Assembly (NCBI GenBank): GCA_023014485.1
Contig: JAJOZX010000999.1
Location: forward strand, 1-64,000
DNA: 64,000 nucleotides
From: Bathynomus jamesi
Lineage: Eukaryota > Arthropoda > Malacostraca > Isopoda > Cirolanidae
Reading direction: 5' to 3'
Position numbers and translations under genes: made by a program. The notes below the pieces were generated by a model that searched no databases, was not told where the DNA came from, and was given only the letters and a program-made list of their open reading frames with translations. This document shows positions 51,396 to 62,816 of this stretch, in pieces (position 1 is the first letter of the stretch; each line of letters begins with the position of its first letter).

Positions 51396-52077
51396 CTATA
51401 GCACCTTGTTATTACCATATCTTGGAAGTTGGAATTTTTCTCTGTTGAACTTCATATTGTTGTCTTCTAGCCACTTGAATAATATTTCAATGTCGTTTTG
51501 TAATTTTTCTATGTCATCTTCGTTTAATTTTTCCTTGCGTATCTTTGTGTCATCCGCGAAACATGATACAATATTGTCATTAATATCTGCATCAATGTCT
51601 GCAATCATTATTATGAACAGTAAGGGAGCTAATACTGTACCTTGTGGGAGAGAGCTCATGACTTCTGAGACTTCCGATTTAACTCCATTTACTCCAACTC
51701 TTTGTGTTCTTTGAGTTAGAAAATTAAATATCCATCTTCCCAGCTTTTCAGTAATTCCTGTATTCTTAAGTTTGTGTGCTATAATTTCATAGTCGCATTT
51801 ATCGAAGGCTTCAGTAAAGTCAGTATATAGTACATCTATGTTTTGTTCTCGACACAATGTTTCCAATATTTTCGCCTGGTGGTTTAATAACTGTGATAGG
51901 CATGATCTTCCAGCCCTGAAGCATGTTGTTTTGGGTTGTATAAATTCTTTTCTTGTAGGTAGCAAGTATGATAGTTTTGCCTCTAATTATACGTCCAGAG
52001 CACTTTATAAAGTGGGAGGTGAGAGGTATTGGCCGATAATTCTTAAGGATTATTACCACCTTTAAATAAGGCGGCAA
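51396..52077 (-). pseudogene. LINE reverse transcriptase core
   Basis: 51820-52077 gives NYRPIPLTSHFIKCSGRIIR. 51396-51965 is open for 189 codons: FRAGRSCLSQLLNHQAKILE, VLYTDFTEAFDKCDYEIIAH (motif A with the first catalytic Asp), SSLPQGTVLAPLLFIIMIAD and CFADDTKIRKEKLNEDD (the Y/F-A-D-D box intact), then LEDNNMKFNREKFQL. It is the best-preserved RT core here; only the frame break near 51960 and loss of neighbouring domains disable it. Confidence 0.85.
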
Positions 52078-52229
52078 TGTTCGCGTTCTTTAATGAAAGT
52101 GGAATTTGCCCTGTGTCGAGTGATTTTCTCCATAGTAAGTCGAGCGGCTTTACATACTCTCTTTACATTTCATCAGAAACATGGCACTCCATGTGTCTGG
52201 CCCTGGTATTTGTATCAATGTCAAAAATT

Positions 52230-53255
52230 TCATCTGGATTTTCTACTTTCTACTCTCTTTAAATTTATATTTAAACTTTCAAATATTCCTTCTGACTCTC
52301 TGGGATACGTTTTTGGACCTCTGGTTGCTAACTTTAATTGCTTATCGATTAGGTTATGGTCGAAGAAATTTGTGTGCGTTACCTTTTTATTTATTATCAT
52401 CTCATTGTTATTTGTCAAAATTAAATCCAAAACGTTCTCTTTTCTAGTGGCTTCACAGATTTCCTTGGTAAGGGCATAATGTTCTATAATATCTAATATA
52501 ATAGCAGTACTGCCTGGATTCTATCATCTTTTGTAATGTTACCATGAAATTTCTCAACATATAAAACTTCGTCATTTTTCTTCCATGTTATGAACGGAAA
52601 ATTAAAATCTCCACAAATTTAAATATTTGTTGCTGGAGTTTCAAGTAATTTTAACATGTTTTCTATTTCAGCCGTAGCAAATTGGAATTAACTTTTTGTA
52701 TTTGGTGGTCTGGAGACGTTCATAATGGGTTTAATTCTTTTATTTCTAAAACAATAATTTCCACTGTGCTATTTGATTTGCTTACCGTCACCTCACATGT
52801 GTAGGTGTTTTCACGTAAATGCAATACCCTCTTCCTCGTCTAGCAACTCTATCTGCTCTGTATATATTGTAGTCCAGTATTGCTATTTCAATATCCTCGA
52901 TGCTGTTTTCACAGTATTTTTCGCATTTCTGTAAGTGTGTCTCCGTTAGGCATATGATATCTATGCTGGTTTCCAGAGCTAAATTTTGCAAGTATTGTAA
53001 TTTGCAATATACATTGTCCGTATGCAAGCCTTGTATATTTGTATATAATACATTTATATGGTTTCTAATCTTTGTGCTCGGTTTTCCTAGATAATGGTCA
53101 TTTCCTGGTCGATGTTGTCGGTTCCTGTTCAATGTTATTGGTTGGGCCCCTGCATTTAGGAGTACTAGGGCTGCGGCTCTTGATACCACTGTGGTTTTGT
53201 ATTCACGGTGGGTGGTGTTGAATAGGAGGATGGTGTGTGTAATACTGGGGTGCAT
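52230..53255 (-). pseudogene. LINE APE-type endonuclease
   Basis: 53255-52788 holds RNHINVLYTNIQGLHTDNVY, LQYLQNLALETSIDIICLTE and ILDYNIYRADRVARRGRGYC (N block, catalytic Glu, R-A-D block). 52430-52230 holds DLILTNNNEMIINKKVTHTN and FFDHNLID, the last block (SDHN-like). The region between is frameshifted. Confidence 0.8.
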
Positions 53256-53755
53256 ATATCTGCGAAGTTCTGTCTTTTCTCATTAGAAGGGCTATTTGTG
53301 CTTTTATCATTCTCATTCCCTTTAAAAAATGTACTTCATTGCCACTGTTATTACTTATATTTCTTTCTCGTTCTCCTCTTTGAGTACCCTTAATGTGAAA
53401 ATACGGGCACTCCATATTTAGACATGTTTTCTCTCTAATTGACTGTCTGCATAGAAAGGGTGGAAGTGGTAGCAGTTTGTTTCGTACCTGCAACTTCCAT
53501 TCCTCATCATGTAGAAATTTTTTTTGGGGTGATTATACATGCAGTTTGACCATATTTGCCCGAACCTGTTTTGTAATATGCGCATGTGGTCCGTCGTTTA
53601 AATTCCTTACGAGTCGCATGGGATTCAATTTCTTTCCTTTGTTCTGCCACTACTTCTTCCCTACTCAGTGTTTTTTTAATGTTTGGTGCGTTTTCATTTG
53701 TGTTCATGGTGTTGGGATAGTAAAATCGGGATTTGTTAATGAATATAAATAACAA
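53203..53755 (-). pseudogene. LINE ORF1 with CCCH zinc fingers (degenerate)
   Basis: MNTNENAPNIKKTLSREEVV starts a charged N-terminus. The first finger is CAYYKTGSGKYGQ.., where the second Cys is Gly; after a frameshift the last two ligands appear as CMYNHPKK. The second finger is CRQSIREKTCLNMECPYFH (C-x8-C-x4-C-x3-H). Same plan as 35396-36675, so the fingers are a shared feature of this LINE group. RNA binding is the expected role of CCCH fingers. Confidence 0.65.
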
Positions 53756-54395
53756 TTCACAATGTATAAATGTAAGTTAGGTTTAATAGATAGATTGTAA
53801 AAGGTAGGAAATGGGGCCTATTCTGAATTTGGACAAAAGTACGTAACACGAACCACGAAACCAGAACAACAGGTTCAAGTTTGTTCGTACCTGTCAGATA
53901 GTTTAGCAAATCAGGCATGGGTTTGTTCATCACGTAATACCCACCTCTAGTCTTGTTCAATCATGTTCTCAGTGACGGTCCTGGCATTTTTGGCACCCTA
54001 GGCGAGATCATGCAAAGGTGCCCTTCCTCTGTCAACAGCACACTCCCCCTCCCCCGCGTGCATAACCTCTGCCGCAATAAAACACACTGAAGACATTGTC
54101 TTTAAAACACAAAGCACCTCCTTCATTTATTGTTCTCAGCTTCAAGTAAGAACAAGTTGTCTTGAAGCAAAAAGTACAAAGAAATCTTGTATGAATAATA
54201 ATTGAACACTCAATAAAGATTCCCAAATATAGTGCAAACAAAATAAATATTCCAATGTATAATGCACACAAAATAGATAAATAAAAAACATTAATAAATC
54301 ACACAATGTAGCTTAATAAAGGAATAAGATTGCCAGCTAGCAAATAACTGAATTTTAAATTTGGTATGGAAGTTTTAGGTCTAGTTGTTTTCCTA

Positions 54396-57300
54396 TTAAA
54401 ACCTGATCCTCCTGGTCTTCCTTGATGCAAATTCATCAATGATGTCATCATAGGAAATCTGCTCAGAAACTGCATGGTTAATGCTGATGACAGCAAGACC
54501 ACTGAGGCGGTCTTGCATCATGGTGGATCTCAGATAAGTCTTGATGAGCTTGAGCTTGGAAAAGCTCCTCTCCGCTCCAGCCACTGTCATTGGAAGGGTG
54601 ACAGCAACCCTGAAGGCGACCCAGAGGTTGGGATAGATCTCTGTGAGCTGCTTTTCATGGATAAACGTCAGCGGCTGAAGTGCTGTCATGCTCGTAGATG
54701 GCAGTTCAGGCAAATTCTTTAATTCCTGTGCCAACTCCCTACCATCTAGATCAGAATGTCTTCGACAGCTTAAAGTGTTGTTGAGGGTTTCTGATTGCTC
54801 TGTCATCTCATTTGACAAGTTTTGGAAGCTTGAGAGCACTCCAAACTTGCCTCTTACTTCTCCCATTGAAAAAGGTTACCTCCAAATTTTTAAGTGCGTC
54901 ATTGATGGGCTCATCAGGGGACTCATAGGAGAAGTGCCGCTTTGTGGACCTCAGCCTCTTTTGCTGCTTTGCTGTAGAGCAGCCTCCACATTCATGTCTT
55001 CGCACATGTCCATGGCTGAGGTTTGTGCAGCTACAAAGCCTGTTGTTCTGTAAGTGCTGAGAGTTGTTTCAGTCTTCCTTAGCAGATTGACAGCCACATC
55101 CAACTGCATTGAGGGAGACTGGATTAGTTTGCTGACTTGCTGTATGTGGCTTAGGATGTCATACCACACCACAGTGCAGATTGAAAACCGGTATGACCCT
55201 ATCTCCTCTGCCAAAGACTGGGCCTCAATCTTTACCATAGGGTCAGTGGTTTGACCCCTCACCTCAATGAGTGCCTCTCTCACTGATGCTGCTTGGTACC
55301 TTACTGGCTCAGTACTCTTCACCCTGCTTTCCCACCTTGTCTTTGACCATGATTTTAAAGTCAAGTTAACATGGTTCTTCAGGATAGTCCATCTTTGTGT
55401 AGAAGCCGAGAACAGGGTGTAGAGCTTCTGCAAAATGCCAAAATAGTCGTCTGCAGTCGTCAAATGGAATGTTTAGGTCCTCTAGTCTCTTCAAAAAGGG
55501 GCGACAAACTTTGGCCAGTGGACTTCTCTGCCTCTAGGAACCCCCATGAAATGTTCCTTTACTTGGGGTTATCATCCAGTGAAACAATCCTGATTATCAC
55601 TGACATTTGTTCTGTATGACCAGTGGTGTAGTGCTGTGTGGAACGCGTGGGAACGGCGTTCCCTTACTTTTTTTGGTAGACGGAACGGCGTTCCCTCACT
55701 ATTTCAAATAAATCCGAACTTACAAATCTCTAACGTCATGAAATTTTAATTCCCACCCCTAGAAGAAATATGAGAAAGAATCATTAACTGCTTCATTTCT
55801 TTTAGCTTCGACTGAGGCAATGCTAGCCTATAAAGATCTGGTGAAACAGTCACCACGGCGTACCAGTTGTTAACTTTTTTTTAGTTAATCATTCCAGTTG
55901 TTAGCTATTTTTATTGATCGTACTGGATGTCGTATATCTAATGACACTGGAAATACTGCATCTTCAACCTTGGAATATATCCTAATATCCAGTGCATATG
56001 ACCTCAAAATATCCCTGAAATTGGTCAGATTTCAAAAGATTTCCCGGGGGGCTTACAGTGCCCCCGGACCCCCAGCTGTATGGGCTCGCCGCGCTCGCCA
56101 TTGTCCCCCCCCCGCATCTGAGTAACACTTTCAAAATGCGTTCCCTCACTTCTTTATTTAGCACTACACCACTGTGTATGACTAACATCTGGGGTGCAAT
56201 CTAAAATGATAGAAAAGTACTTTGATTGCTTGATCTCCTGCACCATTGTATGAATGCTCTTGGTACTGATGGAGTCAATCAGTTCGTTTTGAATATGTTT
56301 GCCCAGATAGCTGGTGTGACTTGCTAATCCACTTTCCACCCTGTGAATATGATCTTTCATTACCTGATCAAATTTTGCCATGAGCTCAACCTCTTTTAAG
56401 AAGTTCCCGTTTGATGACGTGTGCAGTGTTTCTGTGTGTGCCCTCAGTGCCATATTCCTCACTGTCAGAGACTGTACTATGGCAACCAGCCGCACCAGAA
56501 CATCTCTCCACCGCTTCCTCTCAGCCTCAAGGAGTGCCATCTCTTTTTTGTCAATGGTTTCCCCTTTTATAATCCGCACCTCCATTTCTTTCCATGTTGT
56601 CAAATGTTTTAAGTGTTCTGGCGTGTTTTCATGAGAATTGAGCAAGGTGGTTGCATTCTTCCAGTCGTTAAGTCCTCCCTTTATTAAAGAAAAGTCTTTT
56701 GTCGAGAACAGCTTGCAGCAGAAGCAGAAGAGGCTGTTGTTCTTCCGTGAATACATCAGCCAACTTCTCTTCATTTTCTCTCCGTTCACCAAGATTCTAT
56801 TGAAGTATTGGTGGTGGCATTTTCTTCCATCCTCTCTCCTAGGAAAGATGAAGTCAGGTGTTACCTGGTATGGTCCTCGCCTAACAAATTCTGTCCTCAT
56901 CTTATCATTCAGGACAGAAGGCCATTCAGCAGGATCAATTGGTTCTGCATCTGTCTGGATGGGCGGAATCGATGTGCCTTGATCAGCAGGTTCAGCACAG
57001 GAGGATCCTTCAGGTGCATCCAAAAGGATATAGAGCAGATGAGAATCAATTTATTTATTTACAGTATGCTTATCATGGGTTAAACATAATCATTCTCATG
57101 TTTATGATTAGTACAACTTCACCTAGATTTGTGTCCTTGGTTTTTAGTATTAACTATTATATCATTTGAAATATAAACACGTCCTTTGTAATTCTGTTAT
57201 GCTTTTTCCCCAATTCATTTATTTACATTATGCTTATGATAGGTTAAACATGATTCATATGATGATTGTGTCATTTTGTACAAGCTAACCAACTTAGCCC

Positions 57301-58214
57301 TCCTTGTTATCAGACAAGAAGACATATAGTAATTTAATACCGGTAATATGATACTAATATCTATGCTACCGTCTTGTATACACCTAAAGAAAGTGGCAGG
57401 GTAGAGAGGGTGGTTGATGTGCCTTCATCTGAGGAAACTGGCGCAGCAGAAGTAGAGGTGGAAGTAGATGGCCCTTCATCCACAAACATCACAGTTTTAG
57501 CAGAGGAGGGTCCTCCAAGATATTTTAGAAGTGCATCTGAAACGATATAAATAAATGTTATCATGTGAAGCAAACATGATGACACACAGTTGCTTCTGTC
57601 ATTGTAAATAACTTATTACTGCCACATGCCATTTATTTTATTTAGGGTTTATATTTGTTTATTGTGTATTTTCCTGATTATTGCCACATTTTTGTTAAAG
57701 AAAAGTATAATTCAATGAAAAATTAAATCATTCGAGTATTTATATAACCTTGGGAATTCTGGGAAAATTTTGTTGGGTGTTCTTGGGATAATTAAAAATG
57801 TAGAGTGGTCACACTGATAAGTACATGTTAATAACAGCAGAAATCTAGTTAAGCCCAATACTAAAACTAAATGCCTATAAACCTTACACCTAGCCATAAA
57901 GGGTAGGTTATGGTGAGGGTGAGGGTTTTAAACTAAAAACCCAAAATCTGACAACACAAACATGAAGCAGACAAATTTTAGAAGTCATTTCAGCAAAAAA
58001 AGAAAACATTGATGATTTTTGCCTAAAATAGCGGATTGCCCACTTAAAGTAGCAAACTTATCTTGATTTAACAGTTTAAAAAAGTAACGTTAGATGTAAA
58101 AATGAAACTTAAATAAAATGTTCATGACACACCTCTACTTTTCGATCGCATCTCCTCTTTCTCTTTTCTTCTCTTTCTTCCCTGTGCACCTGACGGCTTT
58201 GTCCTCTTCAACAT
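54396..58214 (-). pseudogene. hAT transposase, TTF zinc-finger/DUF4371 type, three exons, broken
   Basis: Exon 1 58214-58133 (MLKRTKPSGAQGRKRRKEKE). Donor GTGTGTC. Exon 2 57536-57384 (ALLKYLGGPSSAKTVM), acceptor TTTCAG, donor GTGTAT. Exon 3 from 57019 (APEGSSCAEPADQGTS). Every junction is phase 1 (G|AT), which supports the model. The exon 3 acceptor now reads TTTTGG, not AG. Domains: TTF finger WLMYSRKNNSLFCFCCKLFS with HENTPEHLKH; DUF4371 core KYFSIILDCTPDVSHTEQM; after the MITE, FLEAEKSTGQSLSPLLKRLE; then 55463-54951 TLFSASTQRWTILKNHVNLT; C-terminal AGAERSFSKLKLIKTYLRST. The stretch holding the second catalytic Asp is deleted at about 55463. Frameshifts near 55555 and 54980-54870. Inactive. 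Confidence 0.85.
55621..56174. mobile_element. hAT-type MITE in hAT B, TSD TGTATGAC
   Basis: Inverted ends CAGTGGTGTAGTGCT. TGTATGAC at 55613-55620 and 56175-56182. Subterminal GGAACGGCGTTCCCT motif repeats. It splits the transposase between CTPDVSH and TEQMSVI. Confidence 0.95.
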
Positions 58215-58626
58215 GATGCTCGGCCAGATACGACTCACTGCAAACTAGAAAACATACGAAATTGTGGTGGAGAAAATTTCGTCGCTAGCTACACTCTAAT
58301 TTACTCTGCTTGGTTTTAATAATTATAAACAGTTTTAACTTATACCTATTTCATTGCTTGTTTATTTTAATGAAATAACTTTTAATTTAGTTTTATAAAT
58401 TGATTTTTACAAGCAAAATCGATACCTATCACCAAGGATAAATATCTATCTCCAACCGGGGTTGGTGAGACCGTGAGTTGGTAAATTTCTCGAGCCCTGG
58501 ACTGGAGCCTGTTTGAGAAAAAACAAAAAACGGGCGTGCTATGTCGCCCCCCCCTCCCACCAATTGGCGCCCTAGGCGGCCGCCTATATCGCCTATGCCC
58601 AGGACCGGACCGCCTATGCATGTTCT

Positions 58627-59250
58627 TAAAAACAAATTAGTTTTCAGATATCAGCTCTATCATCTATATAAGTAAGAGATTTAGTATCAGAAAATAGGCC
58701 AATCAAGTTAGTTAAATACTGTAGAATAGTTACGAAATTAAAAAAATTATTAAAATCATGTATTAATTACTGTCTTTTAAACCCAAGGTTCATAGATAAT
58801 TAAAAGACAGATCACGTGCCAGGCGAAACTGGAACAGCGAAATCTGCTCAGTGGAAAAGGCAACGTATCACCAGAGAGACAGAGAGAGAAAAAGTCAGAC
58901 AGAGTCGTTGGAAGCAGTTTGTCTATCTTAAAATCGTGGGAAGATAAGACCTCCATTTAAGATAAATTAAGGACAGTAATTTAATGCATTACCTCCTCGG
59001 GCCAACGACATAGAATCTTCTATCCGCGGCCCTAGGCTTTTTTATTCATGTCACGCGCGAGGCTACATCATTTTAGAAGGCCTACTTGATTTCCGGATTG
59101 TCTCTTGAATTATATAACGTAAGTGTAAAGTTAAATTAACCTGTGAACATAAGATTAAAAGTATAAAAATATTGGTGCTTCATAATAAAACAATTTATAT
59201 TACTGGTCGAGTAGTATAACCGCAAAAGGGCAGAGTGCAATTGCACGCAA
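58627..59250. other. No feature seen
   Basis: A/T-rich with a short GAGA run near 58875. No recognised gene or repeat family. Confidence 0.5.
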
Positions 59251-59254
59251 TGTT

Positions 59255-59420
59255 GATCTATGTTGCAAGACCTCCTTTCCCTTGTTGCAAGACCACTTCC
59301 CCCTTGTTGCAACCTCCTTCCACACAGGGTGGAAAAAAGGGGTAATGGGGGAGAGGGAGGATGACTTCCCCCCAAAGGGGTAACCCTAACTTTGGGGGAG
59401 AAGGTATGACGGCCTCACAC
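59255..59420. repeat. Short low-copy tandem and G/C-rich simple patches
   Basis: Three imperfect copies of CTTGTTGCAAGACC with C-rich filler (59260-59325), then purine-rich GGGGGAGAGGG-like sequence. The Pro-rich minus-strand frame over it is spurious. Confidence 0.5.
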
Positions 59421-59534
59421 CCCCAAAGGGGTATTTTAACGTAAGAAGGTAAACCTTAACCTAAGAAGGAGAGAGAGAGAGAGGCCATGTTTTCACCTGT
59501 ACAGCCAGGCGCATAATGAGAGCTCACGGTACCA

Positions 59535-59670
59535 ACATCTGTTATATATGGAAGGGTTGCCAGAGAGCACTATTTATTTTAATTATTATATATGGAGGGT
59601 TACCAGACATTTAATTTATTTATTTATATATGGAGGGGTTGCCAGACACCACTATTTATTTTAATTATTT
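59535..59670 (+). repeat. About 50-bp tandem repeat, three units
   Basis: Units built on TATATATGGAGGGGTTGCCA, GACACCACTATTTATTTTAA, with the middle unit shortened. Confidence 0.75.
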
Positions 59671-59797
59671 ATAAATTAAAACTCGTCATGTAATGGTATT
59701 TGATTTTTCTACTTCTGTTTCCTCTTCTTTTTCCCACTGCCCTCTAGAAAATAAACATACACTCAAAAATAATAATATAAGGAATACACATTTTAAA

Positions 59798-59799
<2 letters not shown>

Positions 59800-59835
<36 letters not shown>

Positions 59836-59858
59836 TTATATATATATATATATATATT
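59800..59858. repeat. (TA)n microsatellite
   Basis: Interrupted TA run. The region 59870-60255 to its right has no recognised feature. Confidence 0.9.
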
Positions 59859-60257
59859 CTTGAATAATAGTACAGGGGAAATTTATATACACATTTACTT
59901 TAATTTCATAAATTTTAACAAACTTCCCGTTTCTTTGAAGCTAGTGAACAGTTTTCCAAATGATGCAATAAAGAATCCACCTTGGTTCCATCCTTCATGC
60001 ATAAGAAAGTTCTGTGCATTCATTTTTAAATTATAGATTAGTTTCAAATAGTAATATCTAATTAATAATTAATAGTATGGTAAAGTACTGTTTTGGCATT
60101 TCTATTCATCCAATGTTAATATTTAAAAAATTTCGAATTATTAAGCGTTCTCGAATAAAAAAATTACCCTGTACTTTCGCAATCAGATTTGGAGGAGTTG
60201 AAATAAAATCGCAATTACTCTGAAGTTTTAATTGCTTTTTCTGTTTCTACTATATAT

Positions 60258-60346
60258 ATTCCATGTTAAACTGTAGGTGTAAGGTAGAGTGAAAAGCTTG
60301 ACCCTCGTCAGAATGAACAATTCGGGCGGAAGCTAACCAAAGGTAT
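60258..60346 (+). mobile_element. SINE 3' end (two-headed family)
   Basis: CCATGTTAAACTGTAGGTGT to GGGCGGAAGCTAACCAAAGG, then (TA)n. Only the last third of the SINE. Confidence 0.8.
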
Positions 60347-60437
60347 ATATATATAATATATATATATATATGAATGTGCGGTGTTAATTAAATCGAAGGG
60401 TTAGTGCAATAGTCTTTTATATAAAAATAAATTGTAA

Positions 60438-60438
<1 letters not shown>

Positions 60439-60476
<38 letters not shown>

Positions 60477-60480
60477 ACAC
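60439..60480. repeat. (CA)n microsatellite
   Basis: About 21 CA units with one interruption. Related flanks (CTGTACAAATTCCAATGTAG) recur after CA runs at 60482 and 61470, so this stretch is locally duplicated. Confidence 0.95.
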
Positions 60481-60775
60481 GCTGTACAAATTCCAATGTA
60501 GGTCAAAAGTGAAAACAGTCTCTACTACTTCGGAAAGTAAACAAATTAGCCTCACGCCGCAAGCCCTGCCACTTTGGTATGCGAACATTTCTGACCGTCT
60601 GGTCTCTGGGACAAAATTCTTTGATTTTGCTAAGTGTACAATTATATTGTAATTAAAAGCTTATTTAAGTGTTTGATTTTCAACTTAAAAATGAACGTTA
60701 TTATCCGACGCATTCTTCCACATTTCGAATTATTAAGAGTTCTCAAATAAAAAATCAGGTTTGGAGGATATGGAA

Positions 60776-60874
60776 CGTGGTTCGGATTTCATGTTAAACT
60801 GTAGGTCAAAGGTGGAGTGAAAAGCTTGACCCTCGTCAGAATGAGCAATTCGGGCGGAAGCTAACCAAAGGTGT
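60776..60874 (+). mobile_element. SINE 3' end (two-headed family)
   Basis: From GTGGTTCGGATTTCATG to GGAAGCTAACCAAAGG, then (TA)n. Confidence 0.8.
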
Positions 60875-60879
60875 GTATA

Positions 60880-60920
<41 letters not shown>

Positions 60921-60965
60921 GAACGTGTGATGTTAATTAAATCGAAGGGTTAGTACAAAACAGTA

Positions 60966-61387
60966 GGGTGGAGTGAAATATTTTTTTTTTAAAATTTCAA
61001 AATGCTTGGGGTCGGGAAAGTTGCGTATTTATGTGAAACGTACTGTGTGAAATTTTTGTAATCGTACGGCTATAATTAAATTGTGCACACTGAACTCAAA
61101 GTTTTTAAAAATTGACAAAATTACTAAAATTTCGCCATTTTTATTTTGTTCTTTTTGGACACGTACTGTGAAATTTTTGTAATTTTGTAATTTAATTTAA
61201 AAAACTGAAAATAAAAATGGCGAAATTTTAGTAATTTTGCCAATTTTAAAAAGCTTTGAGTTCAGTGTGCACAATTTAATTATAGCCGTACGATTACAAA
61301 AATTTCACACAGTATGTTTCACATAAATACGCAACTTTCCCAGCCCCAAGCATTTTGAAATTAAAAAATATATTTTTCACTCCACCC
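60966..61387. mobile_element. Long-armed MITE, TA flanks
   Basis: Arms of about 180 bp (60966-61150 and 61210-61387) are inverted repeats starting GGGTGGAGTGAAA and both containing TTAATTATAGCCGTACG-like sequence. TA on each side. Tc1/mariner-type non-autonomous element is the simplest reading. Confidence 0.75.
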
Positions 61388-61564
61388 TAAGAAAACAGTC
61401 TTTTATATAAAAACAAAACAATCTTTTATATAAAAATAAATTGCAACACACACACACACACATACACACACTGTACAAATTCCAATGTAGGTCAAAAGGG
61501 AATATTCCACTTGACCTACATTAGAATTAGGTGAGTTGGTAGCTGGAAGCGATACCAACGCCAG

Positions 61565-61574
61565 GAACGAGAGA

Positions 61575-61607
<33 letters not shown>
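61565..61607. repeat. (CA)n microsatellites
   Basis: CA runs at 61447-61470 and 61575-61606. Confidence 0.9.
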
Positions 61608-61608
<1 letters not shown>

Positions 61609-61749
61609 TATTCTTGTATATCTTTAACTTTTATTGTATTATTAAATAAGTCTTACAGTGAAACATTCGAAAAGATAAATTTTAAAAATTATAAAAATAA
61701 AAGATAAGTAAATTTTTGTATGAGAATTATATTTTTTTATTTGAAGAAG

Positions 61750-61850
61750 GATTCCATGTTAAACTGTAGGTCTAAGGTGGAGTGAAAAGCTTGACCCTCG
61801 TCAAAATGAGCAATTTGGGCGGAAGTTAACCAAAGATTAACTAAAGGATG
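61750..61850 (+). mobile_element. SINE 3' end (two-headed family)
   Basis: TTCCATGTTAAACTGTAGGT to GGCGGAAGTTAACCAAAG, then (TA)n at 61855-61894. Confidence 0.8.
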
Positions 61851-61897
<47 letters not shown>

Positions 61898-61901
61898 CCA
61901 T

Positions 61902-62176
61902 GCGCCTCGGTGGTGTAGTGAGTAGCGTCTCTGACTACGAATCCATCGGCCCCGGGTTCGAGACCCGGTGACGGCAGCCGGCGCGCAGCAAAACCCAACT
62001 GTTCATCCTTCCACACAATAAAGAAAGTGGTTGGTAGATAAATGGGTACCTTGGGTAGCCTAGTGGTTAAAACGCTGGGCTGCTGGTGGGGCGTGGTTCG
62101 GATTCCACGTTAAACTGTAGGTCTAAGGTGGAGTGAAAAACTTGACTTTCGTCAGAATGAACATTTCGGGCGGAGA
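61902..62176 (+). mobile_element. Two-headed tRNA-derived SINE, reference-quality copy
   Basis: Head 1: GCGCCTCGGTGGTGTAGTGA, GTAGCGTCTCTGACTACG, B box GGGTTCGAGACCCGG. Linker with AAAACCCAACTGTTCATCC. Head 2: GGGTAGCCTAGTGGTTAAAA, B box GTGGTTCGGATTCCACG. Tail TTGACTTTCGTCAGAATG, then AACATTTCGGGCGGA running into GA repeats. Two A/B box pairs in one 275-bp unit. Confidence 0.9.
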
Positions 62177-62392
62177 GAGAGAGAGGATGAAGCTGTTATT
62201 CGTATGAGGTGCAAAGAGACCAGACCCCGCAAAATTGGCTGAGAGGATGAAGCTGTTAGTCGTAATGAGGTGCAAAGAGACCAAAAATATAAACCTCTTT
62301 CACAGATTCCATTGTTAATAATTAAAAAATTTCGGATTATTAAGAGTTCTTGAATAAAAAAATCAGGTTTGGAGGGTATGGAACGTGGTTCG

Positions 62393-62490
62393 GATTCCAT
62401 GTTAAACTGTAGGTCTAAGGTGGAGTGAAAAACTTGACTCTCGTCAGAATGAACAATTCGAGCGGAAGTTAACCAAAGGTTAACCAACGG
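62393..62490 (+). mobile_element. SINE 3' end (two-headed family)
   Basis: GATTCCATGTTAAACTGTAG to GGAAGTTAACCAAAGG, then a short (TA)n. Confidence 0.8.
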
Positions 62491-62816
62491 ATGATATATA
62501 TATATATATACAGGATGAAGCTGTTAGTCGTATGAAGTGCAAAGAGACCAACAATATAAACCTCTTTATTTATTTTAAATCACAATACTCTATGTCGATG
62601 TTTTACCTGAATAAATTATAGTTATGTGCCTTAAGGATTAATAAAAGGCTATTGATTTCAATGTTGCAGTTTGCTGAATAATATAATAAACAGATATGAG
62701 CAGTGAAAATAAATGTGCTGAGAGAATAAGCCAAATTTGATAAAGACACACCTTCATTATACATGAAGGTAACCAATCACGACTTCAATGCCTAAAGGGT
62801 GGGTCCGTTACATCGG

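Larger units (their letters stand above)
50640..53760 (-). mobile_element. CCCH-finger Jockey/CR1-group LINE, second copy
   Basis: Minus-strand order: CCCH-bearing ORF1 (53755-53203), endonuclease (53255-52230), RT (52077-51396), thumb and C-terminus (to 50689). Same organisation as 30480-36680 but a different subfamily. Frameshifts throughout. Confidence 0.85.
53970..58618 (-). mobile_element. hAT transposon B, complete ends, TSD CATGTTCT
   Basis: The exact 8-mer CATGTTCT lies at 53962-53969 and 58619-58626. Ends CAGTGACGGTCCTGG and (inverted) CATAGGCGGTCC. Subterminal GGCACCCTAGGCG and its inverted counterpart GGCGCCCTAGGCGG. It encodes a three-exon hAT transposase on the minus strand and contains a 554-bp hAT MITE. 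Confidence 0.9.

Noticed and set aside
54474..57169. Plus-strand frames opposite the hAT B transposase
   Set aside because: Shadow frames; the minus strand carries the recognised zinc finger, DUF4371-like and dimerisation motifs.
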